The translations under genes were made by a program, and so were the position numbers. The notes beneath the pieces were generated by a model, which was not told the origin of the DNA, did no database searches, and saw only the letters and a list, made by a program, of their open reading frames with translations. From DATKEU01 sp035544495 (GTDB lineage Bacteria > Myxococcota_A > Polyangia > Fen-1088), in contig DATKEU010000492.1 in NCBI GenBank assembly GCA_035544495.1, positions 1 to 32,507 on the forward strand: a DNA stretch of 32,507 nucleotides, read 5' to 3'. Shown here in pieces: positions 1 through 8,315 of the stretch (within the stretch, counting starts at the first letter, position 1; each line of letters opens with the position of its first letter).

Positions 1-747
1 GAGCTCCTGGCGGCGGGCCTTTACACCGAGGCTGGCTGGGAGGCCGAACGCAGCGAGCGCGACGTCATCAAGCACCTTGGCTCGACGGCCGGCCTGCTGA
101 CGATGCTGGACGTTTACCGGCGGGGCGAGAACTTTCACCGCGCCTACCAGCTGGCCGAGGGGCAGGGCGGCGAGGCGCTGGCGGCGGCGCCCGCCGGGAC
201 GGCGCGCGCGCTGTGGGAGGCGGCGTATCCGCGCGCCTACGCCGATCTGGTGGAGAAGTTCGGCCCCGGCGCCGGCAACCCCGATCTTTTTCTCTACGCG
301 ATCATGCGCAAGGAATCGGGCTACTCGCCCGACGACGTCTCCTACGCCGACGCACGCGGCCTCCTGCAGATGATCCCGCCCACCAGCGCGCGCGTCGCCG
401 GCCTGGTGGGCGATCCCTTCTTCGCCGACGAGCTGTTCGAGCCGGCCGTCAACGTGCGCCTGGGCGCTTCGTACATCGGCGCCCTCTATCGCAAGTTCGG
501 CCAGCAGGTGCCGCTGGCGGCGGGCGCCTACAACGCCGGCCCGCGCGCCATGACCCGCTGGTGCGACCAGCACGCCGGCCACCCGACCGACGAGTTCGTC
601 GAGCTCATCGCCTTCGCCCAGACGCGCGAGTACGTCAAGCGCGTGAGCGGCATCTACGCCCGCTACCGCTTCCTCTACGGCCCGACCCCGTTCGAGCTGC
701 CCCTGACGCTGGATCTGCGCTATCGCCCCGAGGGCCCGGATTACTGA
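1..747 (+). CDS. Lytic murein transglycosylase, Slt70-type (3' part)
   Basis: The reading frame is open from base 1, so the 5' end lies outside the window; the last 248 codons are here. The C-terminal half is a GH23 SLT domain, which cleaves the MurNAc-GlcNAc bond of peptidoglycan to 1,6-anhydro products in the periplasm. Visible motifs are IMRKESGY with the catalytic Glu, GLLQMIPPT, NVRLGASYI and AGAYNAGP, in the order usual for the family. The preceding helical stretch fits the end of the superhelical domain of soluble Slt70-like enzymes. It ends 9 bases before the convergent fibro-slime gene. A membrane-bound MltC/E-type enzyme is less likely given the helical region before the SLT domain. 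Confidence 0.9.
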   Translation, partial: ELLAAGLYTEAGWEAERSERDVIKHLGSTAGLLTMLDVYRRGENFHRAYQLAEGQGGEALAAAPAGTARALWEAAYPRAYADLVEKFGPGAGNPDLFLYAIMRKESGYSPDDVSYADARGLLQMIPPTSARVAGLVGDPFFADELFEPAVNVRLGASYIGALYRKFGQQVPLAAGAYNAGPRAMTRWCDQHAGHPTDEFVELIAFAQTREYVKRVSGIYARYRFLYGPTPFELPLTLDLRYRPEGPDY

Positions 748-756
748 AAGGGATCG

Positions 757-3033
757 TCAGGGGACGACCACCTTCTTGCACTGGTCGCAGGCCGCCGTGC
801 CCTCGCAGGCCTCGCCGAACTGGGTCTGGACGATGCCGTCGCCGCAGTAGGGAGGGGCGCCGCACAGCAGCGTGCACTTGCCCATGCCGTAGGGGTTCGC
901 CTCGTTGTTCGGCCCGAGATCGCACGCCTCGCCGAACGCGCCGTCGACCTTGCCGTCCCCGCAGCGGGGGGCGAACCGGCAGTTGGGGCCGCACGCCTTC
1001 GACGTGCCGGTGTAGCTGGACATGTTGACGCCGTCGTCGCACTCCTCGTTGCTTTGCACGATGGCGTCGCCGCACCGGGGCGGCAACGTGCAGTCGGGGT
1101 TGCAGGTGCCGTAAAGGCCGGTGTTGAGCCCCGGGCCGAGATCGCACTGCTCGGTGCCGGCAACGACGCCGTCGCCGCACGTCGTCTGACAGACGCTGTG
1201 CGAGGTGGTGAAGTTCGTCAGCGTCAGGCGATAGTTGGACGCGAAGGTGTGGCGTTCGGCCTGGAAGACGACGATCTCGTAGACGCTGCCGAGCTGCAGC
1301 CCGAAGTTGACGTCACGGCGCGCGTTGCAGTTCATCGTCACCTCGTCGCAGACCGCGCCGTGCCCGTTGTTGGGGTTCAGGATCACGCTGCCGGTCAGCG
1401 CCGCGTGCACGCCGCCGATGTTGACGCCGAGTTGCTTGTTGATGAACACCCAGACGTCGTCGTCGCCGGTGAAGTCCAGCTGCTCGTTGCCCTTGTACTC
1501 GAACCAGTACCGGACCTCCGACGTGAAGTGGAAGTTGTGCCCGGTGTTCATGTAGTTGCCCCAGCCGAGGCCGTCCAGCGGGAAGAAGGCCGCGTTCGCG
1601 TACTGGTACGACTGATTCGCCAGCTGCGCGAAAGTCAGGAACTGCAGCACGGTCTTGTTCAGCGGATCGTCGTGGTACCACTTGGCGAAATAGTCGACGC
1701 CCCCCGCGCCGTTGGGCAGCGGGCCCGGCTTGTTGTTGATCGTCGTCGGGGTCTGACCGGCCACGTGCACGGGCTTGCCGTCGGTTCCCAGCGTGTCCAT
1801 GACGATGCCGACGTCGCCCTGGTTGACGTGCTCGAAGTCGGGGTGGCCGCCGTTCGCCAGCTCGGTGAAGGCCTTGAAGTCGCGCAGCACGATCGGCAAG
1901 CGGAACGGGTTCGGCGTGTCGATCACCCGCCCGCAGGTGTAGCCCTTCTCGATCTTGCAGTTGGCGGAGCAGCCGTCGCCGCTGACGGTGTTGCCGTCGT
2001 CGCACTCCTGGCCGTTGGCGATGTCGACCGCCAGCAGCAGCCCGTCACCGCACGCCGACGCGCAGGGGCCGCCGGCGGCCGGGCAGATCGGTTCGTTGCG
2101 GCAGAACGGCGAGCAGCCATCGCCGGTGTTGTTGTTGCCGTCGTCGCACTGCTCGGAGCCCTCCCGCACGCCGTTGCCGCAGGTGGTCCGCACGCAGGGC
2201 TGACCCGGCGTCGGGCAGATCCAGCCGTCTCCCTCGGTCGGTCCCGGCAACTCGACCACGCAGGCCGCCGAGCAGCCGTCGCCGCCGACGGCGTTGCCGT
2301 CGTCGCATTGCTCGAGCCCGACCTTGATCCCGTCGCCGCACCTGGCGGCGCGGCAGGCGCCGCCCGCCACGCAGGTCCAACCCGGCTCGATCTGGCAGTT
2401 GGCAGAACAGCCGTCGCCGTCGGTCGTGTTGCCGTCGTCGCAGGTCTCGGTGCCGCTGACCCTGCCGTCGCCACAGCGAACGGTCGACACGCACGGCTGG
2501 CCAGGCGTCGGGCAGACGAAATTCGTTTCGATGATGCACTGGGTGCTGCACCCGTCGCCGCCCGCCAGATTGCCGTCATCGCATTGCTCGCCGATGGTGA
2601 CCATCAGCTTGCCGTCGCCGCAAAGGCCGACGTACGTGCACTTCGCGCCCGGGGTAGCGCAGCTGTATCCGGGCTCGACGTGGCACATGCTGGAGCAGCC
2701 GTCGCCGTCGGCCGTGTTGCCGTCGTCGCAGCTCTCGCTGGTCTCGAGCAAGCCGTTGCCGCACACCGCCCCGCTGGAACCTGTGTCGGCCGGGCTCTCG
2801 GCCGGCGCATCGAGAGCGTCGGCCAGCTCCGCGTCGTCACCACCGCCGCCGCTTCCGGCGTCATCGGTCGCCGCATCGTCGCCGCCGCCCGCGGCGCCGC
2901 CACCGCCATCCCCCGGACTGCCGCCCGCGCCGCCGTTGTTCGCCGGCCGATCGTTACAGGCCGACGGGAGGAGCGACGCCGCGCACGCCACCAACACCCA
3001 GCCCGCGATGCCTGAACGCCAAATCGATTTCAC
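757..3033 (-). CDS. Cysteine-rich DUF4215 / fibro-slime lipoprotein
   Basis: A surface lipoprotein of about 758 residues. I chose the GTG at 3033 because AGGAGG lies 6 bases upstream; an in-frame TTG at 3051 would sit before that ribosome site. The signal peptide ends in a lipobox with Cys26 (LPSAC), followed by a Gly/Asp/Ala-rich linker to about residue 89. Six Myxococcus-type cysteine repeats (core CDDGN...GDGCS..C) fill about 91-367. A fibro-slime/PA14-like domain follows at about 380-610, with the FTGDDDVWVFIN motif and a likely Ca/carbohydrate-binding Asp cluster. Four more divergent Cys repeats occupy 619-752. The family is known from myxobacteria and Dictyostelium-like slime proteins; binding to matrix polysaccharide or prey surface is inference. 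No catalytic domain is seen. It stands alone: the upstream same-strand gene is 163 bases away. Confidence 0.9.
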   Translation of the reverse strand: MKSIWRSGIAGWVLVACAASLLPSACNDRPANNGGAGGSPGDGGGGAAGGGDDAATDDAGSGGGGDDAELADALDAPAESPADTGSSGAVCGNGLLETSESCDDGNTADGDGCSSMCHVEPGYSCATPGAKCTYVGLCGDGKLMVTIGEQCDDGNLAGGDGCSTQCIIETNFVCPTPGQPCVSTVRCGDGRVSGTETCDDGNTTDGDGCSANCQIEPGWTCVAGGACRAARCGDGIKVGLEQCDDGNAVGGDGCSAACVVELPGPTEGDGWICPTPGQPCVRTTCGNGVREGSEQCDDGNNNTGDGCSPFCRNEPICPAAGGPCASACGDGLLLAVDIANGQECDDGNTVSGDGCSANCKIEKGYTCGRVIDTPNPFRLPIVLRDFKAFTELANGGHPDFEHVNQGDVGIVMDTLGTDGKPVHVAGQTPTTINNKPGPLPNGAGGVDYFAKWYHDDPLNKTVLQFLTFAQLANQSYQYANAAFFPLDGLGWGNYMNTGHNFHFTSEVRYWFEYKGNEQLDFTGDDDVWVFINKQLGVNIGGVHAALTGSVILNPNNGHGAVCDEVTMNCNARRDVNFGLQLGSVYEIVVFQAERHTFASNYRLTLTNFTTSHSVCQTTCGDGVVAGTEQCDLGPGLNTGLYGTCNPDCTLPPRCGDAIVQSNEECDDGVNMSSYTGTSKACGPNCRFAPRCGDGKVDGAFGEACDLGPNNEANPYGMGKCTLLCGAPPYCGDGIVQTQFGEACEGTAACDQCKKVVVP
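778..1179 (-). repeat. Four C-terminal divergent cysteine repeats
   Basis: Four further CGDG-type units at residues about 619-752 of the fibro-slime lipoprotein. They replace CDDGN with CDLGP in two units and with CEGTA in the last, so they are diverged from the N-terminal block. This suggests independent expansion on each side of the fibro-slime domain. Confidence 0.75.
1933..2763 (-). repeat. Six N-terminal DUF4215 cysteine repeats
   Basis: Six tandem units of about 45 codons, each with CGDG/CGNG, then E-(Q/S/T)-CDDGN, then GDGCS-x2-C. At the DNA level this appears on the plus strand as recurring gccgtcgtcgca and gagcagccgtcgcc blocks. The repeats make long antisense open frames, which are artefacts. 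The sixth unit carries an insertion (VDIANG) between the first Cys pair. Confidence 0.85.
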
Positions 3034-3039
3034 GCTTGT

Positions 3040-3045
3040 CCTCCT
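3040..3045 (-). promoter_or_regulatory. Ribosome binding site deciding the fibro-slime start
   Basis: A perfect AGGAGG on the minus strand, 6 bases before the GTG at 3033. It excludes the TTG at 3051 as the likely start. Confidence 0.8.
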
Positions 3046-3080
3046 CGTCAATTCTATTTTTTAAGTTCGTCCGCCGAGCT

Positions 3081-3092
3081 TTGCTCGAGCAA
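3081..3092. promoter_or_regulatory. Perfect 12-bp palindrome in the fibro-slime leader
   Basis: TTGCTCGAGCAA is self-complementary and is bracketed by CCGCC (3071-3075) and GGCGG (3093-3097), so the leader RNA could fold into a larger stem with a bulge. It sits 48 bases upstream of the GTG start at 3033, next to an AT-rich tract at 3050-3064 that is unusual in this GC-rich DNA. No T-tract follows in the direction of transcription, so it does not look like an intrinsic terminator; an operator or leader hairpin is possible. Confidence 0.45.
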
Positions 3093-3196
3093 GGCGGCCG
3101 ATAAGTCGGGTCGGCCACAAGGTGAGGCGCGACGAGGACAAGCATACTTGAAGGCATGCAACCAGGGAGCAACGAAGCGGACGGGGGACGCCGTTC

Positions 3197-4933
3197 CTAG
3201 TGCGATTCGCGCGGCACCGCCGCGCCGCTCTTACCGACGAGAAATGCGAGGTCGACCCCCTGGTCGGCCTGGTTGACGGTCTCGCAGTACAGCTTCACGT
3301 AGCCGCGCACGTCGTGCGGCGGGGGCTGCCGCCAGGCCTTGCGGCGTGCCTCCAGCTCCGCGTCGCTCACGTCGAGATGCAAGCGGCGCGCCTCCACGTC
3401 AAGCTCGATCATGTCGCCGCTCCTGACCAGAGCCAGCGGACCGCCGGTGGCAGCTTCCGGCGCGACGTGCAGGACCACGGTGCCGTACGCGGTCCCGGAC
3501 ATGCGCGCATCGGAGACGCGCACCATGTCGGTCACGCCCCGCTTCAGAAGCTTCTGCGGCAGCGCCATGTTGCCGACCTCCGGGAAGCCGGGATAGCCCT
3601 TCGGCCCGCAGTTCTTCAGCACCATCACCGAGCTCTCGTCGATGTCCAGATCCGGGTCGTCGACCCGCCGGTGGTAGTCATCGTTGTTCTCGAACACCAC
3701 GGCGCGCCCGCGATGCTTCATGAGCGCGGGCGACGCCGCCGACGGTTTGAGCACCGCGCCGCTCGGCGCCAGATTCCCTCTCAGCACGGCGATGCCGCCG
3801 AGCGGCTTGAACGGCTGCGACAGTGGCCAGATCACCTTCGGGTCGTGGTTCACGGCGTCCCGGACGTTGTCCCAAAGACTTCGGCCACTGACGGTGAGCG
3901 CGTCGTTGTGGAGCAGGCCGGCCAGCGCGAGCTCGCGCAGCACGACCGGAAGCCCACCCGCGTAATAGAAATCCTCCATCAGGTATTGCCCCGACGGCAT
4001 CAGGTTCAAGATGCAGGGCACGCGGCGGCCCAGCCGATCCCAATCGTCCAGCGACAGGTCCACGCCGATGCGGCGGGCGATCGCGATCAGGTGCACCACC
4101 GCATTGGTCGAGCCGCCGATCGCGCCGTTGACCGTGATGGCGTTCTCGAACGCGTGCTTGGTGAGGACCATCGACATCTTGAGATCCTCGTGCACCATCT
4201 CGACGATGCGGCGGCCCGCCAGGTGCGCGAGGAGAGAGCGCCGCGAGTCCACGGCCGGGATGGCGGCGTTGCCGGGCAGCGCCAGGCCCAGCGCCTCCAC
4301 CATCGACGCCATCGTGGAGGCCGTGCCCATGGTCATGCAGTGACCGGCCGAGCGCGCCATGCAGCTTTCCAGCTCGCGCAAGTCGCTGCTCTCGATCCGC
4401 TGGGTCTTCATCAGCTCGGTCAGCTTCCAGATCTGCGTGCCGGAGCCCACGGTCTGGCCGCGAAAGCGACCGTTCAGCATCGGACCGCCCGAGACCACCA
4501 GCGCCGGCAGGTCACAGGAGGCCGCGCCCATCACCAGCGCCGGCGTGGTCTTGTCACAGCCGGTGAGCAGCACGACCCCGTCGAACGGGTTGGCGCGGAT
4601 GCTCTCCTCGACATCCATGGCCGCCAGGTTGCGAAACAGCATCGCGGTCGGGCGCATGATCGACTCGCCCAGTGACGTCACCGGAAACTCGAGCGGAAAC
4701 CCGCCGGCGTCGCGCACGCCGCGCTTGACCCGCTCGGCCAGGTCCCGGAAGTGCCCGTTGCACGGCGTGACCTCCGACCAGGTGTTGCAGATGCCGATCA
4801 CGGGACGGCCGTCGAACTGGTCATCCGGGTGGCCCTGGTTCTTCAGCCACGAGCGGTGAATCACCCCCTTCTGGTCTTCACCGCCGAACCAGGCGCGGCT
4901 GCGTAGCTGCTTTCTGCCCTGCGAGTTCGCCAT
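3197..4933 (-). CDS. IlvD/Edd-family sugar-acid dehydratase (arabinonate dehydratase-like)
   Basis: An iron-sulfur dehydratase of 578 residues from the ATG at 4933; a GTG at 4951 would add six residues and has no ribosome site. Cys58 (TPCNGH), Cys126 (TGCDKTTP) and Cys199 (AGHCMTMG) are the expected [2Fe-2S] ligands, and Ser479 (DARMSGTAYG) is the catalytic base. From memory these fall one residue from the corresponding positions of Rhizobium L-arabinonate dehydratase, and the motifs GNLAPSGAVLKPSA, KNCGPKGYPG and the SH C-terminus also match that subfamily. The enzyme would convert an aldonate to a 2-keto-3-deoxy acid in the cytosol. Branched-chain IlvD cannot be excluded by motif alone, but the length and the start LRSRAWFGG favour the sugar-acid branch. 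No sugar transporter or aldolase lies nearby. Confidence 0.85.
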   Translation of the reverse strand: MANSQGRKQLRSRAWFGGEDQKGVIHRSWLKNQGHPDDQFDGRPVIGICNTWSEVTPCNGHFRDLAERVKRGVRDAGGFPLEFPVTSLGESIMRPTAMLFRNLAAMDVEESIRANPFDGVVLLTGCDKTTPALVMGAASCDLPALVVSGGPMLNGRFRGQTVGSGTQIWKLTELMKTQRIESSDLRELESCMARSAGHCMTMGTASTMASMVEALGLALPGNAAIPAVDSRRSLLAHLAGRRIVEMVHEDLKMSMVLTKHAFENAITVNGAIGGSTNAVVHLIAIARRIGVDLSLDDWDRLGRRVPCILNLMPSGQYLMEDFYYAGGLPVVLRELALAGLLHNDALTVSGRSLWDNVRDAVNHDPKVIWPLSQPFKPLGGIAVLRGNLAPSGAVLKPSAASPALMKHRGRAVVFENNDDYHRRVDDPDLDIDESSVMVLKNCGPKGYPGFPEVGNMALPQKLLKRGVTDMVRVSDARMSGTAYGTVVLHVAPEAATGGPLALVRSGDMIELDVEARRLHLDVSDAELEARRKAWRQPPPHDVRGYVKLYCETVNQADQGVDLAFLVGKSGAAVPRESH

Positions 4934-5015
4934 GGCCGGAGATACTGCCACGATGCGAAGGGAAGACGCCGCGGTTTGGACCCGGGACGCCTGCGCTGGC
5001 GCCAGCGACAGCTGC

Positions 5016-5021
5016 TATATT
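5016..5021 (+). promoter_or_regulatory. Possible -10 box, leaderless start
   Basis: TATATT lies only 7 bases before the ATG at 5029 and no Shine-Dalgarno is present. If it is a -10 box, the transcript would begin at or next to the start codon. No clear -35 is visible, so this is weak. Confidence 0.35.
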
Positions 5022-5028
5022 CGACGGT

Positions 5029-5247
5029 ATGGCCAAGTTTCGCGGCACCATTCGCAAGAACGATCTAGAGGGCGGCTTCTGGCAGCTGGTCGCGGACGAT
5101 GGCACCACGTACACGCTGGAGGGCGCGCTCGCGGGCATCGACGTCGAGGGGGCGCGGGTCGAGATCGAGGGCGCGGTCGATCGCGCCGCGCTGTCGTTCA
5201 CGATGGCGGGCCCGACGCTGAAGGTGAAGTCGGGGAAGCGCGCGTAA
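5029..5247 (+). CDS. Small conserved protein, DUF5818-like
   Basis: A 72-residue basic/acidic beta-rich protein beginning MAKFRGTIRKNDLEGGFWQL, without a signal peptide or membrane segment. The pattern of short strands (gFWqLvADDGTtYtLeG, vEIEGaVD) suggests a small beta-barrel of OB type. I associate it with DUF5818 from memory, and no function is known. Codon use is GC3-rich like the neighbours, which supports a real gene. It is divergent from the dehydratase (95 bases apart) and ends 19 bases from the convergent RlpA-like gene. Confidence 0.65.
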   Translation: MAKFRGTIRKNDLEGGFWQLVADDGTTYTLEGALAGIDVEGARVEIEGAVDRAALSFTMAGPTLKVKSGKRA

Positions 5248-5633
5248 CGCGCCCCCGGCACCGATCCTAGTGTTTCGGCCGGCGCAGCACCTTCAGCTGC
5301 ACGGCGACCGACCCGGCGCGCAGCATGCCCAGCTGGCGGGCCGCCGCCTCCGACAGGTCGATGATGTGGCTGTTGCAGGCGCAGCGATCGTTGATGCGCA
5401 CGTCGACCGAGGCGCCGCCGCTCGGCCGCGTGACGCGCACCCAGGTCCCGAGCGGCAGGTCGGCGTGGGCGGCGGTGAAGGCGCGCGGGTCGTATCGTTC
5501 GCCCGAAGCGGTCCGGCGGCCGGCGAAGGAGCGCGCGTAGTAGCTTGCCTTGCCGGTCTGGATGGCATCGCGGCCGGTGGCGCAGCCGGGCAGCGCGGCG
5601 GCGATCAGCGCGGCCAGCGCGGCGGCGGCGATC

Positions 5634-7151
<1,518 letters not shown>

Positions 7152-7162
7152 GGGAAAGGTTC

Positions 7163-7175
7163 AGGATAGCCTATC
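7163..7175. promoter_or_regulatory. Divergent regulator/hisC promoter region with palindrome
   Basis: Only 42 bases separate the two divergent starts. They hold an inverted repeat GATAG-C-CTATC (7165-7175). On the minus strand TATCCT (7163-7168) is a plausible -10 box 11 bases before the regulator ATG. Overlapping divergent promoters or an autoregulatory site are possible; no clear -35 is seen. Confidence 0.35.
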
Positions 7176-7193
7176 GGCTTTCCCGCTGTCCCG

Positions 7194-8312
7194 ATGAGCG
7201 ATCCTCCCGACGACCGCCTGGCCCGCCTCGCCGATCACGCACTGTCGCTCGTGCGCCGCGAGATCCGCGCCATGCCCGGCTATACGCCTGGCGAGCAAGT
7301 GCCCGGCGCCATCAAGCTGAACACCAACGAGTCCGCCTATCCGCCGTCGCCGCGGGTGATGGAGACGCTGGGGCGCATCGCCGACAATTCGCTGCGGCTT
7401 TATCCCGATCCGGTCAGCCGTAAACTGCGCGAGGCGGCGGCGGCGCGCTATGGCGTCTCGCCGGACCAGGTGCTGGCCGGCAACGGCTCCGACGATTGCC
7501 TGACCATCCTCTACCGGGCGTTCCTGGCGCCGGGCGATCGCGTGATCTGCCCCTGGCCGACGTACGGGCTCTACGACACGCTGGCCACGCTGCAGGGCGC
7601 GGCCATGACCACCACGCCGTTCGTGATCACGGGCGACGGCAAGCGCTGGCTGTTGCCGCCGCCGCTGGGGCCGGATCCGGCCAAGATGATCCTGATCGCC
7701 AACCCCAACAACCCGTCGGCCACGCTGATCCCCGTCGAGGAGCTGCGCCGCCTGGCCGATCAGTCGAGCGGGCTGCTGGTCGTCGACGAGGCCTACGTCG
7801 ACTTCGCGGGCGACGGGGCCAGCATCCTGCCGTGGCTGGGCGAGCACCCGAACCTGGTCGTGCTGCGCACGTTCTCGAAGAGCTTCAGCCTGGCCGGGGC
7901 GCGCCTGGGTCTCTTGTTCGCGGCGCCGGCGCTGATCGCGCAGCTGACGAAGGTCAAGGACAGCTACAACGTCAACGTGCTGACGCAGGCGCTGGGCGCC
8001 GTGGCGCTGGAAGACCGCGCGTACCACGAGGAGGTGGTGCGCAAGACGCTGGCGGAGCGGGCGCGCCTGGAGGCGGCGCTGGGGGCGCTGGGCCTGCGCT
8101 GGCCCGAATCGCGCGCGAATTTCCTGCTGTGCGAGGTGGGCGACGAGGCGGAGGCGGTGTATCGCGCGCTCAAGCGCGAGGGCGTGCTGGTCCGCTGGTG
8201 GGACACGCCCGAGCTGTCGACGCGCCTGCGCATCACCGTTGGCAAACCGGAGGAGAACGCCCGGCTGATCGCGGCGCTCACGCTCTTGCTGGGACCGGAG
8301 ACAGTGCCGTAG
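7194..8312 (+). CDS. hisC: Histidinol-phosphate aminotransferase
   Basis: A PLP-dependent class I/II aminotransferase of 372 residues, the usual HisC length. It interconverts histidinol phosphate and imidazole-acetol phosphate with 2-oxoglutarate/glutamate in histidine synthesis. Motifs in order: KLNTNESAYPPSP near the N-terminus, AGNGSDD, IANPNNPSA, VVDEAYVDF, and RTFSKSFSLAGARLG with the PLP lysine Lys229, then TRLRITVGKPEEN at the C-terminus. No other his gene is adjacent, so a broader aromatic-aminotransferase role is possible. It converges with the hydrolase gene with a 3-base gap, leaving no room for a terminator between them. Confidence 0.92.
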   Translation: MSDPPDDRLARLADHALSLVRREIRAMPGYTPGEQVPGAIKLNTNESAYPPSPRVMETLGRIADNSLRLYPDPVSRKLREAAAARYGVSPDQVLAGNGSDDCLTILYRAFLAPGDRVICPWPTYGLYDTLATLQGAAMTTTPFVITGDGKRWLLPPPLGPDPAKMILIANPNNPSATLIPVEELRRLADQSSGLLVVDEAYVDFAGDGASILPWLGEHPNLVVLRTFSKSFSLAGARLGLLFAAPALIAQLTKVKDSYNVNVLTQALGAVALEDRAYHEEVVRKTLAERARLEAALGALGLRWPESRANFLLCEVGDEAEAVYRALKREGVLVRWWDTPELSTRLRITVGKPEENARLIAALTLLLGPETVP

Positions 8313-8315
8313 CGG

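Noticed and set aside
1054..3015. 653-codon open frame on the plus strand opposite the fibro-slime gene
   Set aside because: It is antisense to a clear repeat protein with lipobox and ribosome site; its Val/Ala/Arg-rich repeats simply mirror the cysteine repeats.
3071..3097. Intrinsic terminator after the dehydratase
   Set aside because: Read in the minus direction the stem is followed by an A-tract, not T, and it lies more than 95 bases past the dehydratase stop.
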